Shown here: positions 14,865 through 26,130 of the stretch, one piece after another
How the letters are laid out: each line of letters begins with the position of its first letter
How positions within the stretch are numbered: position 1 is the stretch's first letter
Source: Eremophila alpestris peregrina
Taxonomy: Eukaryota > Chordata > Aves > Passeriformes > Alaudidae
Direction of reading: 5' to 3'
DNA length: 64,000 bases
Assembly: GCA_009792885.1 (NCBI GenBank)
Contig: WMCF01000030.1
Location: 6,570,897-6,634,896 of the forward strand
Notes under the pieces: generated by a model
Database searches by the model: none
Told to the model about the DNA's origin: nothing
Seen by the model: only the letters and a program-made list of their open reading frames with translations
Position numbers and translations under genes: made by a program

Positions 14865-16089
14865 ATATGCATATATGTATATAAATAAATTTTGAATGAT
14901 GTCCCCTTTCATATTCCTGCTGCACAAGAAAACAAGTGGTAGAGCAGCATGCTATATAATCAGTGCTATAAAAAGATATTGTTCTCTTATCATCATGACT
15001 ATGTATGCAGGAATTTCTGAGTGTCCATATGATGTGTGGAAAAAGAAGAAAGGAACAAACTCCAGGGGAAAAAAAAATTGAGGAACATTGGAGTTGTTTG
15101 TATCATCTAAATAGCTAAGAAGCAAGAAGCTAAATATGCCTGCACAAGGATTGACTGGATGTTGACTTTAAAGAACTCTTCAGTATCTCTTTCAAGATAG
15201 CTCCCTCTGTACACCCATTACCCAGAAATGGGAGTGGGGCTATTCCTTTACAGTTGTTGGGTTTTCTACCTTCACTTGAGATTTACTCTTACATTGACAC
15301 AAGATGTCTCACTTATAAAGATGGGAATACAAAATAATTCATGCATTTCAAACCTGGAAATAAATTTGGCTGAGAGAAATAGATGATTTTCTGAGATTGT
15401 TGGTAAATCTGCTGTGCTCAATTCTAGAAAATTATTTATACTGTGTACACAGGTCATTATCAGCAACATTTCTTATTCAAGTCTTAACTGACAATAGACA
15501 ATAGTAATATACACACACCTAACAATAATGACATTTGGATGTCTATTCCATATCCACTATTAGAGGTCTTTAAGCTTAGAAGTCATTTTGTTCCTGCTCT
15601 ACTTATTTTCTTTGGTAAAAATGTTTATTTCAATTCCCACTTTATTTGCTACCTAATCCCTCACAAATACTCATGGTTAGATTATTTCTATATTTGACTG
15701 ACTTTCACAGAAAACAAAGCCTTACCAACGCCCTCTTATTCATTATAGAATTGTGTTCTCAGAGTGAAATTGTTAAACAAACCTACATTACATCAAAGAT
15801 TAAATGAATGTTAAATTGGCAGGACTTTTAAAAAACATTTGGGAGAGATATTGTTGTATTCTCACATGGTCTTTCTAAAATATTTTTCTACAGGAGACTC
15901 TTAGAAGCCTCCTATAAATTATTAATTATTATATATTTTTCTGAATAAATGGATGCAAATAAGAGAAATAGCAAAGCTTTTAGGCTCTTTAACTGTGTAC
16001 TTGATTTATTCTAAAAAATATTTACTTATAACTCTACAAGGAAACAAAGAGAATCCTTGAAACAGAGAAGAAAAATTACAACATGAGAA
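1..16089. other. Intronic AT-rich sequence, no gene recognised
   Basis: This is the distal part of the long intron 3' of the 153-base exon. It has many stops in all frames and no splice-flanked coding block that I recognise. Open frames of 60-113 codons occur, as expected by chance over this length, and none resembles a known family. The simple sequence includes a 16-base T run (2145-2160), nine GT units (6263-6280), a T-rich tract (9077-9156), TTTG repeats (11971-12001) and a short TA run (12664-12680). Poly-A runs followed by C runs occur near 3610-3645 and 12600-12632. A long GT tract lies at 14832-14860. The rest looks like unique sequence. Confidence 0.75.
14824..14883. repeat. (TG)n microsatellite inside 60 bp of alternating pyrimidine-purine
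   Basis: The core 14832-14860 is a pure TG run of about 14.5 units. It is flanked by TA and TGTA/TGCA steps, so strict pyrimidine-purine alternation runs unbroken for 60 bases. Such tracts can adopt left-handed Z-DNA under negative supercoiling and are length-polymorphic. Any open frames across this tract (Cys-Val or His-Thr runs) are artefacts. Confidence 0.92.
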
Positions 16090-17019
16090 AGACTTGGACA
16101 TCTTCACGACTTGGATGCAAGACTGGAAGGGATACTAAGTTCATAGGCAATACAATACTGGGAGGAGTTAACTCCCTCAAGGCAGGGTGGGAGGCCCTGC
16201 AGAGTCCTCAAAAAATTAGAGCTGGGCAGTCACCAGCCAAAAATGTTCAACAAGGGAAGTGTCGGGCTTCTTGATGTGCACTTGGGATGGGGCAACCCTG
16301 GATGTACAGACTGGGAAATGGGTTGATAGAGAACAGCACTGTAGAAAGGGACCTGGGGATTCTGGTCAACAGAAAGTTGAACATGAGCCAGCAGTGCCCT
16401 GGCAGCCAGGAGGGCCAGCCCTGTCCTGAGGGCATCAGGCACAGCATGAACAGCTGGGCAAGGGAGAGGATTGTCCTGCCCTCTGAGCTGGGGCAGCCTC
16501 ACCTCCAGTGCTGGGGGCAGTTTTAGGTGCCACAGTTTAAGGAAGATATTAAACAAATAGAGAGTGTCCAAAGGAGTGCAACAAGGATGGTGAAAGGCCT
16601 TGAAGGGAAGGCATATGAGAAGCTGAGCTCACTTGGTCTGTTCAGCCTGGAGGAGACTGAGAAGAAACCTCATTGCAGTTACAGCTTCCTCGTGAGGGGA
16701 AGAGAAGGGGCAGGCACTGATCTCTTCTCTGTGGTGATCAGTGACAGCTGACCCAGGGGAATGGCCCGAAGTTGTGTCAAGGAAGGTTTAGGTTGGATGT
16801 TAGAAAAAGATTCTTCAGCCAGAGGGTGGTTGGGCACTGGAACAGGCTCCTCAGGAAAGCAGTCACAGCACCAAGCCTGACAAAGCTCAAGAGGTGTTTG
16901 GCAACACTCTTGGGCACATGGTCTGATTTGCAGGATGGCCCTGTGCTGGGCCAGGAGTTGAACTCCGTGATCCTTGTGAGTCCCTTCCAACTCAGCAAAT
17001 TCTGTGTGTTTCTGTGTGC
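16090..17019 (+). mobile_element. CR1 LINE fragment, 5'-truncated (reverse-transcriptase C-terminus to 3' end)
   Basis: CR1 is the dominant avian non-LTR retrotransposon. This copy starts within the reverse-transcriptase region (the 'cttggatgcaagactggaag' block). It continues through a block reading roughly ERDLGILVNRKLNMSQQC and then ESVQRSATRMVKGLEGKAYEK followed by LGLFSLEET, the usual C-terminal CR1 sequence. It ends with the 3' UTR signature (gatccttgtgagtcccttccaactcag) and the short terminal repeat ttctgtgtgtttctgtg at about 17003-17019. Stops and frameshifts (for example at 16524) show it is dead. The 3' end type with 'cacagcaccaagcctga' differs from the copy at 41.7-43.2 kb, so a different CR1 subfamily is likely. 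The open frames of 60-163 codons here belong to this remnant. Confidence 0.93.
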
Positions 17020-20000
17020 TATATCTTTCATCACCTCTTGTTTTTTTGTAATGTGTTTACAAAATAGTATCTTGTTCTTTCTTCCTTCCTTTGTCAAGTA
17101 TTGCTATGTGCAAGCAGCACTGAGTTTTAGTGGAAGCCATGTTTTAGAAACATCTAAATATCAAAGATTTAATATAACACTGAAAAAAATTGGTAAGCCA
17201 TCTGTATCAAACAGAAATACATTTTGGGTTTTTTTGTTTGGTTTGGCAACATGCAGTAGGTAGCTCACCTTTCCATGTTATATTATTCCATTACATTCCT
17301 ATGCTATTTAGGCATAATAATGATTGGTAGGTCTACAAGCAAGACACTGCACACAAAGACTGAAGAAAAGGACTAGCTGAAACTAGTCAGAGCACAAGCA
17401 ACCAAACCAAAGGCTGCACTGCCTACAGACTCTCCTCCCACTGACATTCTCTTGAGGAAAGCTTTCCCCAAATATAAAGACATTAAATGACATTGTCATG
17501 GTCCTATGCTTGTTCCGGGAGTGCAAAGACAATAAAGAAGTCAGACTAGTAGATGCAGGTAGGTAGAAATCAAATTTGGGTATGTAAATTATAAGCAGTT
17601 TTTGAATGAGATTTCTTTGTCTGTATTTTTGTAAATTTTCTGTCCCATTTTCATTTTTCTTAGCTTTCCTTTCTTTAGCAAATTCACTTCAGCTATCGTC
17701 CTTTGTCTATTTCTTACTTCTTTCCACTAGAATATCCTCCTAAGAATGACTTCTCTTCAAATAAATTATCATCCATTACTCCTTTCACCATGTGCCTCTG
17801 CTATCCTCCTTTCATTAGCCTGAGACAACCTGTCTAAAATAAAATTTTAGGAGTGAGAACACCCACAGCTCTGTAGCTGTCCATTTACTAACAGGGCCAG
17901 GTATTATTTCTGTAAGTCCCACAGGGACAAAATGTTATTAATCTTGAAGGCAAGTGCTGCCTAAAGGGACCACAAAGATCTGACACTACCAAAGGTTAGC
18001 CACATTCCTTAGCATATATTAATTCTACATATGAGGATTACAGAAAAAAATAAAAAACCACCCCCCTCAAAACCCCCCACCCAAATCCCAAAGGAAAAAA
18101 AAAAAAACGCCAAAAACTCATACGCACAAAACCCAAAAAACCCCAAACCAACTCACCAAAACAAACTCCCTCCCCCGAACCACAAAAAAACCCCAAAAAC
18201 CCACAAACAAACCCAGCCTCCAAAACCAAAGCCAAAACCAACAAAAAATCCTGCTTAGAGAAACTGAAGAAGAATAAATTAGTCCCTCCACTTTTTCAAA
18301 AGATTCTCAATCAGTTGTGTAGTAACTATGGAACATGATATTGTCTGTCATCCCTAAGAATATTGTGAGTCAAAGTCTTATATAGAAGGATACAAAGCAC
18401 AAAAAGAAAGCAGAATTTTGGTCTGGAAAAATAGATGATCTAAAGGATGAATCTTTTAGGACTGAATTATTAGAGGAACATATACAACAAAGTTTATAAA
18501 GTTTATACACAAAAGAGAATTGCACCTTTTAATCTCACAAAAAATACAAAAATAGTATTTCCAGCACTTACAGCTCTGAAGATCAGTAGAATTTAATGAC
18601 ACTTAGTGTTTATGAGAAACAGCAATATGCTTTCCTGCCAATAGCTAGAATGTGTTGTGCATGAATCTTGCATCTTTAAGATATTAAATTCAATTTTCTG
18701 TGATGACAGAAATCTGTGTATCTAGCACAAAATACTACAGTTTAAATAATACTATAATAACATTAGTAAGAGTAACAATAGCACTATTTCAGTAGATACT
18801 AAGTAAATCTAACTTCGGTAGATTTTAAGTAGGTTTTATTTAGTGCTCAGAAATATTTTGTTGTTATTTTCTCTCAGGTCAGGAATTTACCCACAATGTT
18901 TATATAAAACCATGCAATTTATTTGACTTAGACACTCAGAATATTTTGATATGGTTATGAAGGCATTTTTTATGTATTGGGACAGTCAGTGGAAGATCTC
19001 TTTATGTAAAATATTCTAGGGGGTGGGGGGAAGTAATATCTATACAGCCATTTTAGATGTTTATCTAATCCTGCAATTTTCATGTCACAGTGCAAAGGAA
19101 TATTTTCAGTTTCTAAGTAGTTTATTTGATCATTTTATTATATTGTGTTATTTTTCTCAATTATCACAACAGTAGTCAAAACTTTTTTGACTAGGTATAT
19201 TGTCCAAAATCTGAGATGAATAATAAATACTCATGAGTCAAATTTGAAAACCACACTTGAAAATTCAACATTTCTGTGCAATAAAAATGGAAAATAGGTG
19301 TGAAAATGAGTGTGTAAATGGAAAATTTCTTCTTCATAGTGTTTAATATTTTATTTCAATGAAGGAGAAGTAACATTTTCTTAGAAATGAATATACATCC
19401 ACTTTAAGCTTAAGGGCAATTTAGAGTTTCAATACTGATGTATTTCAATGGATATATTTAATTTTATTTTTAATAGGAAAATTCCATAATTTTAAAAATA
19501 AAATAGAAATTCCTAATAATTCATGTTCACATATTCATAAAGAACTTACAGATGGCACAAAGACTTTGTTGATATTTAGTGCTGTTTCTGAGGGGGAGAA
19601 TCATGCAATATTTCCTTTTATGCAAAAGATGGAGGCTGCAGAGTAGCTGACTGCACATAATGATGAACAGCTGCACTGACAAACTGCTCTGGTGGGAAAT
19701 CCCTCTAGTAGGAAGCACCATTTTCATGAATATTGCTAGCAGGTATTCTTCACGGATTCAAGGCCTCAGACCAACACCCTGTGGAGGTAAATTAGTGACT
19801 AATATAATTACTAACTATTGAGGCTTTAGTTCATCATCTGATAAAGTGAAGGAGTCAATAACCTTGCATTCCTTAATAAAGCTTATAACATAAATGGCTG
19901 AAAATTTGGCCAAATATTCTGCTGATGTAAATAGGCAGTATTTCAGCTACATCAGGCTAGCTGTTTTATCTTACTTTGGCAGAGAATGTTCCTTTTGCAC

Positions 20001-23000
20001 CATCATTAGCCAAATCCAAAGAGAAGCCCAATATACCAGTGCCAAAGTAATGGAGTACAAATGCAAAAAAAAAAAAAAAAGGGGTCAGCTGGGGTAGAGA
20101 TTGTGGCCATAGGTGAGTCAGAGATCTTTTCAAAGCAACAGGAATAATACGTGGATTGTGAAACAACATAATGGGATTTCTATATTCACATAAAGTAGAG
20201 TTGAAAATAATCTTTAAAAAAAAAACCCCACAAACCACCAAACAACAAAACCCAGGCAGAGAAGGACATCTCTAACATATCAAGTGAATGTATTGTAAGT
20301 GCTGGATTCTGTATTTTCCTGATATTTCCAAGAAAATGCCAGTCATTTAACTAAATTGTCCTTCTGGGTCAAGCCATGGAATACATAATGGACCTCTGTT
20401 GGATAGACTGAATTCCATCCTTCTATTTCCATTGTCTCTAATCCATTGGATGAACCTCCATAGTCATCAATGGAAGCAGAGATGGATGTCAGAAAATAAA
20501 AGACAGGCTCTCTTTCTCTGATTCTCAGCTCTGCTCAACCACATAGGTACTGAAATGCCATTTCCTACACTACTGAAGAGTGTCCCAAACATTAGGCCAA
20601 AGAGCATCCTAGAAAAAAATCCTTCTCACAGAACTTGTTTTCCTACTGACACTAAGCTGAACAAACAGGAGTGCAAGAGGCAGGAAGCTGTAAAGGAGAC
20701 TCACTAGAGCAAGAGAATGGAATAAAAAGAAAATGTTCTAAACAGCTCAAATGTCTAATCCATTGGGTTATATTTCTATCTAGGAATTAAAGTACTTAAA
20801 AATCCACTGATGCACATTTTTAGCTGTGAAACAGACAGATCTGTGCACATCACTGTGGCTGATGTATTCTCCCATAAATAAAACTTGAAGCTTAAATTGG
20901 CCAATCAACACAGTCTCAAAATTATTCCTTAAAAATAATCATGTGTAAAATCAAAAAGAAAATAAAACCATCACCCCAAATACTATCAGGAGAGGTCAAT
21001 TATGAGAATTTTGGAAATTAATTACAATACAATTTTTAAATATTATTCTGGATGTATTATGTTCATGAAGGATATCTGAATCTTTAATGTACATGAACAC
21101 TTTTACTGTCTAAACTGGATTTTTACATAGTTGTTGGAAAATTATTATTTAGCCAGAAGTAAGAAACAGGCTCTGAACTGAATTTCTTTACCTCACAGTG
21201 ATCATATTTCCTTTTATTTTACTCAAATTGGTTATTTAAGTTGATTTCATCTTCAGAATTATCTGTATCCTATCCCTGGCTATTGAAAATAACCACATGA
21301 ATTTGTTAACTCCAGTAATGTAACAGAAGATCTACGTGCACTTTATTTATTCAATATAAAAAATCCTGAATTCAGTTCTCTTCAGACCCAACCTTTACAA
21401 AGGACAGCATGATGTCCTGCTGGTTTCTGATGTGAAAAAAGGACATAAGGGAGGTGCATTGTCAGAGTATTGCTCCAAGCTGGGCAGCCCATATGCATAA
21501 TCAGGATAAGATGGGAAGCAACATAATAATAATGCAAAGAGAATCTTGTTCATGAAGACATCACTTTCAACATGCTCATACCACTTATAAGCAGCTGTTG
21601 AGCTCCTGTAAATTGTGTTGGCTGCTTACATTGTTGTCGAGTTATTCCTGCAGACTAGGACTGACAGTGCAGATGTTTGGTATTGCCATATGTTCTCATA
21701 CGTTCATATGAATCTCATTAATATGCCCCTAACATTAATATTTAATTGAGACACTGATGCCTTTTTTGCATTTCTTTCCCATTTGTTAATCATCTTGAGA
21801 CTATCTTAGTGTATTAAATACTCTACATAGCACTGCTGTTTTTGGATAGAGCAGAATAAATAGCAGTGAAGCTGTAAATGTCAACATTTGGAAATGCACA
21901 ATGTCACCCATTTTCTCCAAGAATATGATGCACTTACATAACTTTCCTCCAGAAATCTTTTGGGTAAAAAATAACTGTCTCATGACTGTGTACACGTTTC
22001 CATAAATTTAGATAACTATATATCTTTATACAGAAAAATACATACAGATTTATCAATCAAAATTCAATATCAGTTGAAACTATATGAGTTTTTTAAAAGC
22101 AAATTGTCAACATTGAGATTCATAGCTTCCTGCCATTTTAAAGGCCAGTTGTCTTGGTCTACACATTCATTAGAATTCAAAATATCTCCCCAAACTGGAG
22201 AAAGGAGACAGACTTTGAGTGCAGCATCTATCAGAATAATTGAGAAGAAAAAATCAAAAGCATATTAAACCTATCACAGTAGCTTTTCTGCAAGAAATCA
22301 ATTTTTATATGCAGGTATTTTATAACTGAAATGATCACAAATTTGTGTGAAAACTAAAATTAGATGTGTTAGAGAAAATTCTGACTATTTAGGTACTGCT
22401 GTGTCATGTAGATTCCATTTTCTTTAAATTTAAAATACTTCCTTGCACATGGAGAACAGAAGAAATGGCAAAATTATGTGTCCTTTTCATGACTCTACAT
22501 TCCTATTTTCACCAGTAACTCCATTTTCTTCCCCACTGGGACATTAGAAGATACATCAATTTTGGCAACTCCAGTAATTAAAAACTGGACTTAGGTGGTC
22601 AAACTAACTTACAAAGTAAGTGAGAAGCTAAAAGATTTTGTTCATCTAGGGAAGACATTTATTACAGGACTGAAAAACAAGTACAACCCACTCTATATAG
22701 AATGAAAGTTGTTAAAATAACCACAAGGTAAAGAAATGTGTTCCCCACCCTTTTTAGTCCACTTTTTATTTTTAGTTTTGATTTAATACTCTAATTCTCT
22801 TCTCTTTCCATGAGCTACTCTAATATCTTATGCATCAATTGAATGTAATGGTTAAACTACTTTTTACACAAAAGTATTTTTGAAGTGACTTACACTAAAA
22901 CACCTAATGTCATCTCAAAGGCATGCATGTAACAGCTCAATGACAAACTGGAAATTGCTGCACATTCATAACAAAATAGGAAAATGATGTCCTAGATACA

Positions 23001-25855
23001 TAATTTTATTATTTTGTCCTATTGCCTTTAGATATCTTTTCAGGGCCTTTCAATAACAATGAAGATACTCTCCTCTGCTATACAAAGAGTTCCCTTGTTC
23101 ATTGGGTTTTTTGCTAGAAATCCAACTTCCTGCAAGACCATTATGTGAATAAGACATAGCTGCTAGTGTGGTCATGCAAAAAAAAACTCATTATTTTCAG
23201 AGTATATGAAATTTTGTCATATTTTTTAATATACTGTTTCTCTGGTATCCTATTTATTTGACATGTAATAATATAAACGGCCACCTTTGGAAGGACAAAG
23301 AATGAAACCCTAGTATATGAACATATTTGTGTCCTGTTCTGCCCTGGATTTGGTCATGCTGAAGGAATCAGTGACTCAGTCACCCTATTCTGACAAGTCC
23401 TTTTTATTCTTTGCATTTAATAATTAGGGAGATAGACTTTATTTTTTAAGGTCAGATGTCTGGAGCCTCATCTTCTGCTGTCAAAGCTGCTAGTGCTGCC
23501 AGGTCTTCTCCATGTTTCTGAATTGGCATGCAGTGTTCCCATTAAATATTGTGTCCATTGCCCCCTCTGGGAATTGTGATTCCTTTCATTCAGCATGTCT
23601 TGCACTGTAAGTGACATCACTGTGAGTGTCTCTATGACACTTCTATTTGGCGTTTCAGGAGGTAATGTCATTTCTATCTCCAATATTTCTATGTTTCTTG
23701 TTAAAACTATTCCTTCAATTAACTCGTAGAAGAATAAAAAGTTGAACAGGCTGGCTAAAGATATGGGATGACTCTTGTAAAACAAGATTCCATGTTCTCT
23801 GGAATCCCATTTAACTACTGCTTACTAGATTAGCAAGTATTAAAAGGACAACTTTACTCTAAAATAACTTATAATTTTTTTTAAATATAATTGCATATTT
23901 TGCTCTTTTTGTTTGTTTTCTATTTGAAAATGATAAATTATGTCCCAGAAACAGAAACCACTTATTCTGATAATAAAAACCAACTAATTCCAGAGACTGC
24001 ATCAACAGTAAATGTGTTTTGATTCTACATTTGTCAATTCATATCTTTTTTTTCAGAACTCCAAAAGTAAGAAAGTGTGTATTTCTAGGTTTTTTAATTC
24101 AAGCAAATCAGCAGTTTAACTGTGAAAAGAAACACACAGTATAAGAACTCTAAAGGTATTATCTGAGTTATATGATCACCTAATAACAAAAATTAAAAAA
24201 AATTTATCTGTACCTATACTACAGTGCCAAGTGCCAACGTTACTCAGTTCACATCACAGACAAAACTAATATTCCATCCATGAGGCAAATTAAACATTTG
24301 CTCCAAGCCTTCATATTTGATAATCCATCAAAACATGACTGTTACAGGATAAAGTACCAGAACAAACAAAAAAGGTCTAAACCCCTAAAGAAAGAGAAAA
24401 TCAGTTTTAAATACTATTTTAGCAGTAGCAACTAACAGCACCTCCTTCCTATAATCCAAGAAACTCACCTGAGAAACTCATCTGCAATTCTTAATTACCT
24501 TTGTCTTGGCCATTGCACCTACAAAGAAGCTGAAAAGAGCTATCATGTCCAGTGTCAAGACTGTGCTCTGCATTCCAGTACACACAAACTGTAATACCCT
24601 AAACATTTCAGGTCTTTTTGAGCTGTCTAGAGTAAGGTTTTCCCTTGTTCAAATAGTTCTACCATTACCTGAATGTTGAGTCAAATTGTTGGTTGTCATT
24701 ACTTGAAAGTCACAGTGCTAGAAAAAGGGATTCTTTTACCCTTTTTATAACAGCTTTTAACAAGCTTATTATCTTTGAATTCCATTCAGCATGATAAAAA
24801 TACTCTTTTTTAATAAACATTCTGATTATTCTTTTAATATATTCAGTTTTATCTACTGTAATTATGAATTTCTTAATAAGTTTCTGTAAGAGTTCTAAAA
24901 AGTCAGTCGATATAATTGTAACTGTTTTCAATTCCTTCCAATTAAAAAGGTCAGAGTATATTTTAAAATTCATTTTCATTTATTTTTAATGTGCTATTAT
25001 TTTCCACTTCTATTAATTTTTAAAACCCTTCAGAAAACAAAAATTCACTAGAACTGAGATCATGTTTTGAATTAATGATAGACAAGCTTCAAACATGTTT
25101 TTCTTCTTAAGCTATTATCTGACTTTGAAAGTTCACGTTTTAGATCACCAGCTCCTAAAAGATTTGAAGACTTTGCTTTTTGGTTGGCTTTTTTCTTTGC
25201 TTCTTTTTTTTTTTGTTTTTCCTCTTGCTTCATGAAGATGGCAGAATTATCCTAAAAAGATATTTGTACTAGTGGCAGCATTATAAAAGATATTGTTTTA
25301 AAAATGTCATTGGTTCTTAAACATGCTAAATGTTTTCCCACAACTGACAGTAATGGTATAGCTCTTTCACTAGAAATTTTATGATGCTATGCACACCTCA
25401 TCCTTGATTGCTGATTTCATATAACCTGCATATTCTTTAAAGTATCATTAAAATTAAAAAAAAACAAAATGAAACAACAGTTTTATAGAGTATATTTGAC
25501 TGTCCAAAAGCAAAATAATTACATTGCTAATGTTAATTCATGTTGAAATGACATGATTGAAAAGAATAAGCAAAGTTGTAGAACACTATTACTACTAAAG
25601 TTTCAATTATTGAAAAGCATGCACAAAAGTCCCTGAAAGTAACTTCATGACACCACAAATATTGTAAAATAGACACTAGATTAGACTCAGGAGAACATTT
25701 TGTGAACTTAACGTCCGGGATACTACAACAACTTCAAATAATTTTTCATGGCGAAAAACAGTAAAGAAAAAAATGTGATTTTAAAGAATGTCATAATCCA
25801 AAGTGGAATATTATTTGTGAATACAAGGAAAGATTTGCCAAAAAATTATCCTTTA
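17020..25855. other. Intronic sequence, mostly unique
   Basis: No coding exon recognised. It contains an A/C-only low-complexity tract (18053-18249, listed separately), an A run followed by G (about 20064-20083) and an A run followed by C-rich sequence (20215-20252). A 105-codon minus-strand open frame at 23468-23785 of ordinary amino-acid composition is discussed as a finding; it matches nothing I know. The stretch 21450-21780 is less AT-rich and less repetitive than its surroundings and could be a conserved non-coding element, but only an alignment could show that. Confidence 0.7.
18053..18249. repeat. A/C-only low-complexity tract with minus-strand G-quadruplex motif
   Basis: Over 18061-18240 only 15 of 180 bases are G or T by my count. 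The sequence is runs of A broken by runs of C. The C runs at 18061-18066, 18073-18078, 18080-18082 and 18087-18089 are separated by 6, 1 and 4 bases, so the minus strand satisfies the canonical four-run G-quadruplex pattern. As the host gene is on the minus strand, its pre-mRNA would carry the G-rich version. A Lys/Pro/Asn-rich open frame across it is a composition artefact. Confidence 0.9.
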
Positions 25856-26130
25856 CATCACAGAATCATAGAATAGTTAGGATATGAAGGTATCACTGCA
25901 GATCACCTAGGCAAATACCCTTGCTTAAGCAGGTTCACCTGGAGCTGTCCTCAATCCACCTCACTGTCCACTCATCTAACTCATGCTTCTTGACCCTACA
26001 AATGAGGATGTTATGGGAGACAGTGTAAAAAGCCCCTCATAAATCAAAGCAGACAAAATTACTGCTCCCCCCAGGTATCTTTCTCCCTCAGATAGCTGAG
26101 CTGCCAAGACTTTATTTGCAGTAAGTTCAG
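25856..26130 (-). mobile_element. CR1 LINE 3' fragment, degraded
   Basis: The left edge reads cacagaatcatagaatag, the complement of the CR1 terminal repeat. It is followed by the mirror image of the CR1 3' UTR (aggttcacctggagctgtc). Further right, the phrase 'gacagtgtaaaaagcccct' with 'aaatcaaagcagacaaaatt' resembles the antisense of a more 5' CR1 reverse-transcriptase segment. The copy may therefore be internally deleted or made of two pieces. The right edge is approximate. Confidence 0.75.

Noticed and set aside
14652..14925. Cys-Val and His-Thr repeat open frames on both strands
   Set aside because: Translation of the TG microsatellite.
16772..17263. 163-codon plus-strand open frame, the longest in the window
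   Set aside because: The first half is the CR1 tail (RLDVRKRFFSQRVVGHWNRLL type) and the rest reads through 3' UTR and unrelated flank.
18031..18258. 75-codon plus-strand open frame rich in Lys, Pro and Asn
   Set aside because: It is produced entirely by the A/C low-complexity tract; no domain, no splice context.
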